Shown: positions 9,374 to 17,733 of the stretch, piece by piece
Layout of the letters: each line of letters starts with the position of its first letter
How positions within the stretch are numbered: position 1 is the stretch's first letter
From: an uncultured Colwellia sp.
GTDB lineage: Bacteria > Pseudomonadota > Gammaproteobacteria > Enterobacterales > Alteromonadaceae
Length of the DNA: 64,000 nt
Direction: 5' to 3'
Assembly (NCBI GenBank): GCA_913058395.1
Contig: CAJXQI010000004.1
Location: 62,001 to 126,000, forward strand
Made by a program: the position numbers and the translations under genes
Notes under the pieces: generated by a model
Database searches by the model: none
Told to the model about the DNA's origin: nothing
What the model saw: only the letters and a program-made list of their open reading frames with translations

Positions 9374-9639
9374 TATACCCAAGCCACTTGAAAATGCAGT
9401 TTCAGAGTTAAGCTAGGAAATCAGAGCAAGGCGCAGCACGCAGGTAATGGTTATTTCCTTATCAAGCGCTGTAACGCTGCACTGTTTTTCTAGCTTAGTT
9501 CCCGTAGGGCAAGGCGATAAAGGGTCATCTCCGGCGTTATTGATTTCTACAATGGAACAACCATTCTCTTCAATCAATGTCTTGGTGATAACCCTTTTTC
9601 GACTTGCTGAATTCTGCATTTTCAAGTGGTTTGGGTATA
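9374..9639. mobile_element. MITE-like element, copy 1 (intact, 266 bp)
   Basis: A 266-bp stretch bounded by 26-bp terminal inverted repeats: 9374-9399 begins TATACCCAAGCCACTTGAAA, and 9614-9639 is its reverse complement with one mismatch. Inside are shorter complementary segments (TAAGCTAG near 9408 and CTAGCTTA near 9492). There is no transposase gene; short frames on both strands run across the termini and are probably spurious. A second copy, in opposite orientation, lies at 26788-26981. Size, termini and repetition fit a miniature inverted-repeat element mobilised in trans. No clear target duplication is visible beyond a possible TA/TATA. Confidence 0.75.
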
Positions 9640-9821
9640 AAATAAGTTTGTCTGCGTTAAGTATATTATTAACAGGCAAACAAGGTCTATCAATTAATTA
9701 TAAAGTTATAAATGATGATGTTCGTTAATAGTCGCTTTACAAAAATAAAATAATTGTAAAGTTTTTTGTTTATATAGTAAGCTAAGGCCCTAAATAAAGT
9801 AATGGTAACAGGAGTCGCCAA

Positions 9822-11153
9822 ATGCAAAGTGATGTTTCATTCGCACGTATTAAACAATTTCCGATATTAATGTGGATTTTGCTATTCGGCTCATTCATTA
9901 CTCGCGGCAGTTATTACATGGTATGGCCATTTTTAGCGGTAATTCTTTATGAAAAATTTGCTTTATCTGCCACCAATGTTGGGCTTATTCTGTCAAGTGC
10001 CGCTGTTATATCTGTATTAGTGAGCTTTATCGGTAGTGCGCTCTCCGACCGAATTGGTCGTCGTCCCTTAATGTACATCAGTGGTATTTTATATATCATT
10101 TCCTTTTCGTTATTAGCACAAGCCAATACTATTATTGCATACGCTGGCGTGATCACTTTATGTTCTATTGCAACTGCGCTATGGCGACCATTAGCTTCGG
10201 CATTAATTGGCGATATTATTAAAGATAAAAGCACCCGTGAACTCGCCATGCAATCTTTATATTTTATCGTTAATGTCGGTTGTGCTGTGGGCCCTATGGT
10301 CGGGTTATGGCTAGGTTTAACAGGAGAGCAATCAAGCTTTTATATTACTGCGGGAGCTTTTGCTTTCTTATTAGTGTTGTTGTGGTGGGGATTTCATCAA
10401 CATAGTCAGCTTGAAAGCGCAGAAACAGATAAGGTTAAAGAAGCCAGAATTGATACGGAAGCAAATGATAAATCTAAAGCTATAACGGAACCTAATCTCC
10501 CAGCAGAAGCAACCGTAAGCAATAAAAAAGGCAATCAACTTATCAAGGTTCTGGTTGCTGATAAACTGTTGCAATGTCTTATTTTTGCCAACATTTTGTG
10601 CATGTTTATTTATGCGCAAATGGATAGTTCACTTATTCAGTATTTAACTCGTGCGAAAGTGCCCGATCTGCTTGAACTTATTTCAGCGATGATTTTTACC
10701 AATGCGCTAGTTATTATCTCAACACAATTTTTACTATTAAAATTGATGGCAGGTTTATCGTTAATTAATCGTATTCAAGCTGGCTTAGTGCTGCTGATGC
10801 TTTCGCAAATTTGGTTAGCGGTTAATCCCTTAACACTTTTTTGGGGCTGGATAGGCGCAATAATAGTGATGAGTTTAGCGGAAACTATTCTATTTCCTAC
10901 CATGAATGTTCATATTGACCGTTTAGCGCCAGACCATTTACGTGGAGCATATTTCGGTGCGGCCTCTTTCTATGAGTTTGGCTTTGCAATTGCACCACTA
11001 GGAGGAGGGATTATTCTCGACCAACTTGGTGGCCCATCGCTATTTTTCATTGCTGCAGGCCTAACATTGGTTGTTATTTACCTTTATCGAATTTTGGATA
11101 AATTGCCAAGACCAGATTTCACCCAGTTTAAGCCACAATCAAGCGCAGAGTAA
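9822..11153 (+). CDS. MFS transporter (MdtH-like drug/metabolite efflux)
   Basis: A 443-residue polytopic protein with about 12 membrane segments. It has the MFS motif-A-like loop SDRIGRRPLMY between helices 2 and 3, and a central hydrophilic linker at about 196-240 rich in Glu, Lys and Ala. General similarity is to the MdtH/YceL-like proton-driven exporters, but substrate cannot be assigned. Its ATG at 9822 follows CAGGAG. It stands alone, with the MITE-like element upstream and the convergent 6S RNA/repeat region downstream. Confidence 0.85.
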   Translation: MQSDVSFARIKQFPILMWILLFGSFITRGSYYMVWPFLAVILYEKFALSATNVGLILSSAAVISVLVSFIGSALSDRIGRRPLMYISGILYIISFSLLAQANTIIAYAGVITLCSIATALWRPLASALIGDIIKDKSTRELAMQSLYFIVNVGCAVGPMVGLWLGLTGEQSSFYITAGAFAFLLVLLWWGFHQHSQLESAETDKVKEARIDTEANDKSKAITEPNLPAEATVSNKKGNQLIKVLVADKLLQCLIFANILCMFIYAQMDSSLIQYLTRAKVPDLLELISAMIFTNALVIISTQFLLLKLMAGLSLINRIQAGLVLLMLSQIWLAVNPLTLFWGWIGAIIVMSLAETILFPTMNVHIDRLAPDHLRGAYFGAASFYEFGFAIAPLGGGIILDQLGGPSLFFIAAGLTLVVIYLYRILDKLPRPDFTQFKPQSSAE

Positions 11154-11215
11154 TACTGTTAGAAGGTAATGGAAGTAAGGGATAATAGATGTACTTCAAT
11201 AAAATACAGGATAGA

Positions 11216-11705
11216 GACTTCCAAAGTGCCGCCGTTCAGATTAGTTCTGAATATCGGGTGCTTTTCTAGAGAGTTGCGCGGAAATATTATAGATATTTTT
11301 GAGAGTAAGAATAGGTAGTGACTTCCAAAGTGCCGCCGTTCACATTAGTCCTGAACATCGGGTGCTTTTCTAGAGAATGCGCGGAAATATTGTTGGTATT
11401 GTGTGTCTTCAATTGACGTAGGAAAAATTTGAAAATAAGTAGAATATTAGAAAGAGATAGTGACTTCCAAAGTGCCGCCGTTCACATTAGTCCTGAATAT
11501 CGGGTGTTTACTTAGAGTTGCGCGGAAATATTAAAGATATTTTTGAGAGTAAGAATAGATAGTGACTTCCAAAGTGCCGCCGTTCACATTAGTCCTGAAC
11601 ATCGGGTGCTTTTCTAGAGAATGCGCGGAAATATTGTTGGTATTGTGTGTCTTCAATTGACGTAGGAAAAATTTGAAAATAAGTAGAATATTAGAAAGAG
11701 ATAGT
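11216..11705 (-). repeat. Higher-order tandem array of 6S RNA 3'-end copies
   Basis: Four direct copies of the last ~70 nt of the adjacent 6S RNA gene begin (plus-strand coordinates) at 11216, 11320, 11462 and 11564; the authentic 3' end is the fifth, at 11706. Each starts GACTTCCAAAGTGCCGCCGT and ends near GCGCGGAAATATT. Spacings of 104, 142, 102 and 142 show a two-part unit of about 245 bp repeated twice. The 142-base blocks 11320-11461 and 11564-11705 look identical, so the last duplication is recent. Each copy can fold through GTTCA/TGAAC and flanking pairs, but lacks the 5' half of the 6S closing stem and, except in the real gene, the CCTGAACACC hairpin arm. Whether they are transcribed is unknown. 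Confidence 0.85.
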
Positions 11706-11884
11706 GACTTCCAAAGTGCCGCCGTTCACATTAGTCCTGAACACCGGGTGTTCAGGGCGGAAATATCATTTTAACCGTAGGCTTCCCGATACGAGCCGGG
11801 CTTGCACAATAGCTAATAATCAACATCCTTAGTTAAAACTTATCGGCTCAGGGACATAGTTCACAAACGAACACTCCAGAAGAC
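11706..11884 (-). ncRNA. ssrS: 6S RNA (SsrS)
   Basis: About 179 nt on the minus strand, directly downstream of zapA as in other gammaproteobacteria. Recognisable conserved pieces in order are GTGTTCGTTTGTGAAC, GTCCCTGAGCCGATA, GCAAGCCCGGCTCGTATCGG followed by GAAGCC, the hairpin CCTGAACACC/GGTGTTCAGG, and GAACGGCGGCACTTTGGAAG. The 5' end GTCTTCTGGAGTG pairs with the 3' end CACTTTGGAAGTC over about 13 positions with G-U pairs, forming the closing stem. 6S RNA mimics an open promoter and holds sigma-70 RNA polymerase in stationary phase. Ends are placed by stem pairing and promoter distance, and are accurate to a few bases. Confidence 0.92.
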
Positions 11885-11890
11885 AAACTC

Positions 11891-11896
11891 ATTATA
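11891..11896 (-). promoter_or_regulatory. -10 element of the 6S RNA promoter
   Basis: A perfect TATAAT on the minus strand, seven bases before the proposed 6S RNA 5' end at 11884. No strong -35 hexamer is seen 16-18 bases upstream (TTAATA is closest). Confidence 0.7.
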
Positions 11897-12026
11897 GCTA
11901 ATAATGCCAGCTGTATTAAGTCTTTTATCACTTGTAAGACCTGAATGCTTAATGCTTGAACAGATTGAAGTTTCTTTAAACAGAATGACTTTATTTTGAA
12001 AGGTATGAAAAAATTGCCGGTATTAT

Positions 12027-12332
12027 TTAAGCACGTTTTGGTGAATTAACCGCTTGTTCGATTGTGGTTTGAAGCAATTCAATTTTGCTCTGCATTCTCT
12101 CACGCTCTTGTTCGAGGTCAGCACGTGCTTGAAGTAAATCGTTAGCAAGGTTAAGCGACATCATGACAAGTGCTTGTTCAGGGCTTTTCATGGCAGCGCT
12201 TTTTTTGGTATCTTTTTCTAAACGCTTATTAATTTCTTCGGCCGCTTGTAAAAGCGCCGATTCATGGCCAGCAGGACAAGCGATTTTTAATCGTTTGTTG
12301 GCAACATTAATTGTTACTGTGTGTTGGCTCAT
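12027..12332 (-). CDS. zapA: Cell division protein ZapA
   Basis: A 101-residue cytoplasmic protein that binds FtsZ and bundles protofilaments at the Z ring. The N-terminal ZapA core (VTINVANKRLKIACPAGHE) is followed by a long helix (about 50-95) suited to coiled-coil tetramerisation. Length equals that of the family. Location next to ssrS on the same strand, and divergent from the ygfB-pepP-ubiH block, is the conserved gammaproteobacterial arrangement and supports the call. Confidence 0.95.
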   Translation of the reverse strand: MSQHTVTINVANKRLKIACPAGHESALLQAAEEINKRLEKDTKKSAAMKSPEQALVMMSLNLANDLLQARADLEQERERMQSKIELLQTTIEQAVNSPKRA

Positions 12333-12584
12333 TACGTCGTAATTCTCAAAGCGTTACATTAATTAATTGAGTAAAATACCCATTATAGTTTTGCTGTTGA
12401 TGAATAATCATTTGCAGCTAACACTAAGAAAAGTAAATGAATACTAAAACCCAGTGCACCATAAAGAGGAACTATAACGGTGAGTGTTACACTATGCAAG
12501 TGATCTCTATGGTTTTTTCTGGAATCGAAGCAATGCCAATGTTACGATAGCGGCTAATATACTCCCTTTTGAAATTATATTTTT

Positions 12585-13154
12585 ATGTCTGATAGTACCT
12601 CTTTAGATTTTTCCTCTGCACAAGCAATTTTAACCAGTGAAAGTGTTGAAGCACACGCCGCTGAAATCCACGGTGTACTTACCGGCCTTGTTTCGGCAGG
12701 CTTTGAATTTGAAAGTAGCGATTATATCGCCATGGTCAACGACATGCTTAATAATGCTGAAGGTTTACCTGCACGTGTTAAAAGTTTGATAAAAGATATG
12801 TATAGCGATATTTGGCAACAAATTCTTGATGAATCTTACAGCTTTCAATTGATGCTACCAGATGATGACGACTCTATTGTTGAGCGTGGTCATGCATTAA
12901 GTAAATGGGTAGAAGGCTTTAATCTTGGCTTTGGTTTACAGCAAACTAAAACCACCACCTTTTCTGATGACGTAAAAGAAGTACTTGCTGATTTTGTTGA
13001 AATCGCCAATTTGTCTGATGAAATGGAAGAAGATGAAGATACTGAGCAAGCTTATTTCGAAATTGCAGAATACGTTAGAATTTCTGCCTTACTTTGTTTT
13101 ACTGAATTAGGTACTCCGCCTGAATCTAAAGACAAAGAAGCAACGCTACATTAG
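12585..13154 (+). CDS. ygfB: UPF0149 family protein YgfB
   Basis: A 189-residue all-helical, acidic protein of the UPF0149 family, with typical features EIHGVLTGLVSAG near the N-terminus and WVEGFNLGFG mid-protein. In Pseudomonas the homologue modulates a regulator of ampDh3; in most species the role is undefined. It heads the conserved ygfB-pepP-ubiH-ubiI run. It starts at the ATG at 12585 in a weak ribosome-binding context. Cytoplasmic. Confidence 0.9.
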   Translation: MSDSTSLDFSSAQAILTSESVEAHAAEIHGVLTGLVSAGFEFESSDYIAMVNDMLNNAEGLPARVKSLIKDMYSDIWQQILDESYSFQLMLPDDDDSIVERGHALSKWVEGFNLGFGLQQTKTTTFSDDVKEVLADFVEIANLSDEMEEDEDTEQAYFEIAEYVRISALLCFTELGTPPESKDKEATLH

Positions 13155-13271
13155 TAACAAACTAATTAGCAGTTAAGCACTCACGACAAACAGCTAAATA
13201 ATCTCTAATGAATTAATTCTACTAAAGAAGTTATTTAGCTGTCGATATAACGCCATTAGATACTGACAAAT

Positions 13272-14612
13272 ATGATCAAAAATACTTTATTACCCGTTGC
13301 TGAGTTTTGTCAGCGTAGAAGCGATTTTATTGCGCAAATGCCTGCTAATAGCATTGCGTTAATTTCTGCTGGCAAAGAAGTTACGCGCAGTAACGATACT
13401 GAATACCCATTTTGTCAAAGTAAAAATTTCTATTACCTGACGGGCTTTAATGAGCCTGATGCTATTTTAGCTATGGTGAAAGGGACGGATGCGGAAGCAG
13501 CGCAAAGTATTTTATTTTCGCGTGAAAAAGACAGCCTACAAGAAGTATGGCATGGCAGACGCGTTGGTCAGCTAGCCGCGGTTGAAAATTACCAAGTTGA
13601 TTTGTGCTTTAGCTTAGCTGAAGTTAACGAGCAACTTTTGCCATTAATTGAAGGTAAAAGTGCTGTGTTAATTTGCCAGCAAGAGCAAGGTGAGTTCGAA
13701 CAGCAAGTATTGTCTTGGTTAGCAGATATTAGAAAGTCAGCTCGCACTGGTGCGAAGGCGCCAAAATCACTAGTTGATTGTAGTGAAATAATTCATGAAA
13801 TGCGTTTGCATAAATCAGACGCTGAGCTCGACATTATGCGTCAGGTTAATGTTATAAGCGGCGCAGCTCATCAAAGAGCCATGCAGCAAACATCAGCAGG
13901 TATATTTGAATATCAAATTGAAGCTGAACTCTTACATGAATTTGCCAGTAACGGTGCTCGTCATCCAGCTTACGGCTCTATTGTTGCTGGCGGCGATAAC
14001 GCTAATATTTTGCATTACACCGATAATGACGAAACACTTAATAATGGTGATTTATTGTTAATTGATGCTGGTGGTGAACTAGCGGGTTACGCCGCAGATA
14101 TTACGCGTACATTCCCGGTTAACGGTCAATTTAGCATTGAACAAAAAGCGATTTATCAACTGGTACTTGATAGCCAAAACTTGGCAATTGAAGCGATAAA
14201 ACCGCAACAAACTTTTGCTGAACTAAATCGTTTAGTGTGTAACTTCCTGACCCAAGGTTTATACGACTTAGGCATTTTAAAAGGCGATATAACGTTATTG
14301 TTAGCCCAAAAAGCCTGTAAAAAATACTTTATTCACGGCCTTGGTCATTGGTTAGGGCTTGATGTTCATGATGTTGGTGACTATCACTCTAATCAGCAAC
14401 GTGAACAATTACGCCCGTTTGCGCCAGGCATGGTGATGACGATTGAACCGGGAATTTATATCCCGCTCAGCGATAAATCAGTTGATGAAAAATGGCGTGG
14501 TATTGGCGTTCGCATTGAAGATAATATTGCGGTAACCGAATCTGGTTTTGAAAACTTAACCGTCAATGCTGCAAAAACTATTGCTGATATTGAAAAGGTG
14601 ATGGCTAATTAG
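13272..14612 (+). CDS. pepP: Xaa-Pro aminopeptidase
   Basis: Metalloprotease (two Mn ions) that removes the N-terminal residue before proline. The 446 residues comprise an N-terminal creatinase-like domain (about 1-170; YPFCQSKNFYYLTGFNEPDA) and the pita-bread catalytic domain. Visible ligands lie in LLIDAGGELAGYAADITRTFP (two Asp), HGLGHWLGLDVHDVG (His), MTIEPGIYI and GIGVRIEDNI (Glu residues). Length and gene order are those of E. coli PepP. It lies between ygfB and ubiH. Cytoplasmic. Confidence 0.96.
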   Translation: MIKNTLLPVAEFCQRRSDFIAQMPANSIALISAGKEVTRSNDTEYPFCQSKNFYYLTGFNEPDAILAMVKGTDAEAAQSILFSREKDSLQEVWHGRRVGQLAAVENYQVDLCFSLAEVNEQLLPLIEGKSAVLICQQEQGEFEQQVLSWLADIRKSARTGAKAPKSLVDCSEIIHEMRLHKSDAELDIMRQVNVISGAAHQRAMQQTSAGIFEYQIEAELLHEFASNGARHPAYGSIVAGGDNANILHYTDNDETLNNGDLLLIDAGGELAGYAADITRTFPVNGQFSIEQKAIYQLVLDSQNLAIEAIKPQQTFAELNRLVCNFLTQGLYDLGILKGDITLLLAQKACKKYFIHGLGHWLGLDVHDVGDYHSNQQREQLRPFAPGMVMTIEPGIYIPLSDKSVDEKWRGIGVRIEDNIAVTESGFENLTVNAAKTIADIEKVMAN

Positions 14613-14714
14613 TGTTCCTTTGTGCGTAATCCATTGATTAAGCACAAAGTGATAACGCTGATAGCAAGTTAAACTTAGCGTCATTAACGGCAGAAAAATA
14701 ACAATAGGTTAACG

Positions 14715-15977
14715 ATGAATAATAGTGAGCAAAACGCTAGTACTAGCAACACCCAAGATGCACAGCACTTTGACGTGATCATTTCTGGTGGTGGTTTATC
14801 AGGTGCTTTAATGGCATTAAGTTTATCGAGCCTAGTTACTCATCAGCAAACCCCTTTAAAAATCGCCATTATCGAAGCTAACCCAGTATTGACTGACCCA
14901 TCACAAAGTTTTGATGATCGCGTTTTAGCCTTATCGCATGGTAGTGCTGCTTATTTAGAAAGTGTTGGCGCTTGGCAATACCTACAAAACCATGCTGAGC
15001 CAATTAAAAATATCCATATTTCAGACCGTGGTCATTATGGCAAAGCGCGATTGTATGCTAAACATCATCAAGTTGATGCCTTAGGTTATGTTGCTGAAAT
15101 GTCATTTATTGGCGCGGCATTATTAAAAGCCTTAGCGACTAAAAACAATATCACTTGGTTTGCTCCTGACAGTATTGCCAATGTGCAATGGCAAGCTGAG
15201 CAAGTCAATGTAGAGTTAAATTCTGCTACGCAGTTAACTACCGCGCTATTGTTAGCTTGTGATGGCGCGCAGTCTACGTGTCGCAAGTTTGCTAATATTT
15301 CCACCACTAGTCGTGATTATCAGCAATCGGCATTAATCGCTAATGTGGGTACGGCAATTCATCATAAAAATATTGCTTATGAACGTTTTACCCAAACTGG
15401 CCCTATTGCCATGTTGCCACTTTCTGCGCTGTCAACGAATAGCCAACAAAGCAGTGCAGGGCGTTGTTCACTAGTGTGGACGCTAACGCCAGAGTTAGCC
15501 GAGGACATGCTAAATTTGTCAGATGATGAATTTGCTGCACAATTAGAAAAATCTTTTGGCCGCTGGTTAGGTAATATTACTCAAGTAGGTAAGCGCGCGG
15601 TTTACCCATTAAAATTATTACAAGCAACTGAGCAGGTTTATCACCGTATGGCATTAATAGGTAATGCTTCTCATACAATTCACCCTATTGCTGGCCAAGG
15701 TTTCAACTTAGGTTTGCGTGATGTCAGTGATATGACTCAAGTGATAAAACAAGCATTAGCGAATGGGCAAGACATAGGTTCATTTGCCAATTTAATGCAA
15801 TATGCACAAGCGCGTCAGCAAGACCAAAAACAAGTGATCACCTTAACAGATTCATTAGTTACCTTGTTTTCAAACGAGCTACCACCGCTAGTTGCGGGTC
15901 GAAACATCGGCTTAAAGGTACTAAATTACTTGCCGAATTTGAAAAATGCTTTGGTTAAGAAAACCATGGGTTACTAG
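14715..15977 (+). CDS. ubiH: 2-octaprenyl-6-methoxyphenol hydroxylase UbiH
   Basis: FAD-dependent monooxygenase of ubiquinone biosynthesis. A GxGxxG-type FAD-binding fingerprint (IISGGGLSGALMALSL) starts near residue 25, after a hydrophilic N-terminal extension. The UbiH-specific stretch SFDDRVLALSHGS follows, and the second FAD motif is ALIGNASHTIHPIAGQGFNLG. It is 420 residues, slightly longer than E. coli UbiH because of the N-terminal tail. Paralogous to, and just upstream of, ubiI, as in E. coli. Acts in the cytoplasmic/membrane-associated Ubi complex. Confidence 0.94.
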   Translation: MNNSEQNASTSNTQDAQHFDVIISGGGLSGALMALSLSSLVTHQQTPLKIAIIEANPVLTDPSQSFDDRVLALSHGSAAYLESVGAWQYLQNHAEPIKNIHISDRGHYGKARLYAKHHQVDALGYVAEMSFIGAALLKALATKNNITWFAPDSIANVQWQAEQVNVELNSATQLTTALLLACDGAQSTCRKFANISTTSRDYQQSALIANVGTAIHHKNIAYERFTQTGPIAMLPLSALSTNSQQSSAGRCSLVWTLTPELAEDMLNLSDDEFAAQLEKSFGRWLGNITQVGKRAVYPLKLLQATEQVYHRMALIGNASHTIHPIAGQGFNLGLRDVSDMTQVIKQALANGQDIGSFANLMQYAQARQQDQKQVITLTDSLVTLFSNELPPLVAGRNIGLKVLNYLPNLKNALVKKTMGY

Positions 15978-16042
15978 CAGTAAAATTAACCTATAAATAA
16001 TAGTGATAGCGCTATTAGTTATTTAAATAAATGTGAAGAATA

Positions 16043-17332
16043 ATGCAAAAATTTGATCTATTAATTGTTGGTGGCGGCATGGTTGGCTTAACGTTAGCTT
16101 TGGCTATTCGTCAGCAAACTGAGCTTAGCATCGCTATTGTTGATAATACGCCTGTTGATGAACTGAGTAGCGAGCCAGAAGTGCGCGTTAGTGCCATTAA
16201 TGCGGCGAGTCAGCAAATGTTCAATAACCTCAATGTTTGGCAAGATATTATTAGCCAGCGCGCGCAGCCTTATTTTGACATGCACATTTGGGATAAAGCC
16301 GGTTATGGTCAGTTAGATTTTGCTTTAAAAGATGTTAGCAATTCAACGCTTGCTAGTAATCTTGAACAGCTAGGTTTTATTATTGAAAACAAAGCTATTC
16401 GTAATGCCTTATGGCACAAAGCCCAACAAGACAGCGGCATTACCTTTTTTACTGATAACAAATTAGAGCAGTTAAATTTTAGCGACAGCGAAGTATTTGC
16501 TACCTTTGCCGCGAATAGCGAAAGCGGAAAAACACAAATGCCGGTGATGGCAAAGCTTGTTGTCGGCGCAGATGGCGCAAATTCTTGGGTGCGTCAGCAA
16601 ATGAATGTGCCGTTAACATTTCGTGATTACGACCATCACGCCATTGTTGCCACCGTTAAATGCAAACAAGGCCATCAAAATACTGCATGGCAAGTGTTTC
16701 TAGAAACCGGCCCATTAGCTTTACTGCCTTTATATCAAGATGATTTATGCTCAATTGTTTGGTCAACAAGCCCTGAAGAAGCAACGCGACTAAGCGCTTT
16801 GTCAGCCGAAGATTTTGCTAAAGAAATAACGGCGGCAAGTGATGGTAAGTTAGGACAAGTATTACTGGAAAGTGAGCGTTTTACTTATCCGTTAACCATG
16901 CGTTTTGCTCAAGACTTTGTCAAAGAGCGTATTGTTTTAGTGGGAGATGCCGCCCATACCATTCATCCGTTAGCTGGTCAGGGGGTTAATTTAGGTTTAC
17001 TTGATGCCGCCGCCTTAGCGCAAACGATTAGTCAGCAAATAAGCAAAGCACAGCAAAAGGGTAGCCTTGATGACAATGCTTGGTTTAGTGATAAATCGTT
17101 ACAGCAATTTGCTCGCTGGCGTAAAAGCGAAGCGGCAGAAATGATCGCCGCGATGGAAGCTATTAAGCAAACGTTCACGCCACAGCAAGGCGCTATAAAA
17201 TTAATACGTGGTTTAGGCATGTCATTGCTCAATAATATTAAACCCGCTAAAGCCTTAATGATTAATCAAGCGCTAGGTTTTAAAGGTGAATTACCAGAAT
17301 TAGCCAAACCTACTCAACACCAGCAAAAATAA
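16043..17332 (+). CDS. ubiI: 2-octaprenylphenol hydroxylase UbiI (VisC)
   Basis: Second FAD monooxygenase of ubiquinone synthesis, catalysing the C5 hydroxylation. FAD fingerprint LIVGGGMVGLTLALAI lies at residues 7-22, and the family motif VLVGDAAHTIHPLAGQGVNL in the C-terminal half. It is 429 residues. It follows ubiH by 65 bases and probably shares its transcript. Assignment as UbiI rather than UbiF/UbiH rests on gene order and on the REVRVSAINAAS-type segment (here EVRVSAINAAS). Confidence 0.93.
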   Translation: MQKFDLLIVGGGMVGLTLALAIRQQTELSIAIVDNTPVDELSSEPEVRVSAINAASQQMFNNLNVWQDIISQRAQPYFDMHIWDKAGYGQLDFALKDVSNSTLASNLEQLGFIIENKAIRNALWHKAQQDSGITFFTDNKLEQLNFSDSEVFATFAANSESGKTQMPVMAKLVVGADGANSWVRQQMNVPLTFRDYDHHAIVATVKCKQGHQNTAWQVFLETGPLALLPLYQDDLCSIVWSTSPEEATRLSALSAEDFAKEITAASDGKLGQVLLESERFTYPLTMRFAQDFVKERIVLVGDAAHTIHPLAGQGVNLGLLDAAALAQTISQQISKAQQKGSLDDNAWFSDKSLQQFARWRKSEAAEMIAAMEAIKQTFTPQQGAIKLIRGLGMSLLNNIKPAKALMINQALGFKGELPELAKPTQHQQK

Positions 17333-17733
17333 GCTCAGGTTATTGTTTTTTATTGACCATGCAGTCAAGAAAAACGCCACTTTCATCGACCAGCTAAAGT
17401 AAAATTAGCTGGTTGATAACTCCGCAACATTTATTCTTTTCACCGATATAAAATTTTTATTTGCCATTAGGGATGTTTGCATCCTCGCTAGGGAATTATA
17501 TTTTTAAAATGTGTACATTTAAAAATATAATTTGGAATATTTTTATTTGTCCATTTTAAATTTTTTAAAAGGGGTTTTATCTGTTGAATCAACAGCGTCT
17601 CACAGTTATAATCTTGGCCACTTTTTGTAAATCTTCCGTCTTTATCCTAATTTTACATGAGTATATGTAATGGTGTGCTTGCTTAAAGCGTACTGAAACT
17701 AAGATAAAGCAACTAACGTGAGTGAAACGTACG
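17333..17733. other. Intergenic region upstream of gcvT
   Basis: Four hundred bases without a gene. It contains a 12-bp-stem hairpin without a T-tract (17387-17416, core CCAGCTAA/TTAGCTGG), a small hairpin GGATG-TTTG-CATCC near 17471-17484, and a long AT-rich palindrome (17496-17530, listed separately). The conserved core of a glycine riboswitch, which often precedes gcvT, was looked for and not found; control may instead be by a GcvA-type protein. Confidence 0.6.
17496..17530. repeat. 35-bp AT-rich near-perfect palindrome
   Basis: TTATATTTTTAAAATGT, a GT spacer, and ACATTTAAAAATATAA are complementary apart from one missing T. It is about 200 bases upstream of gcvT. It could be a regulator operator or a structured RNA. 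Nothing in the sequence decides between these. Confidence 0.6.

Noticed and set aside
9413-9728. Reading frames of 88-93 codons on both strands over the element at 9374-9639
   Set aside because: They lie across the MITE termini, have no ribosome-binding support and overlap each other on opposite strands; the repeat element explains the sequence better.
11216-11770. CRISPR array or REP/BIME cluster
   Set aside because: Spacers are not unique (two are identical), lengths alternate 104/142, and the repeat is the 3' end of the adjacent 6S RNA gene.
17333-17733. Glycine riboswitch upstream of gcvT
   Set aside because: The conserved aptamer core could not be found on either strand.
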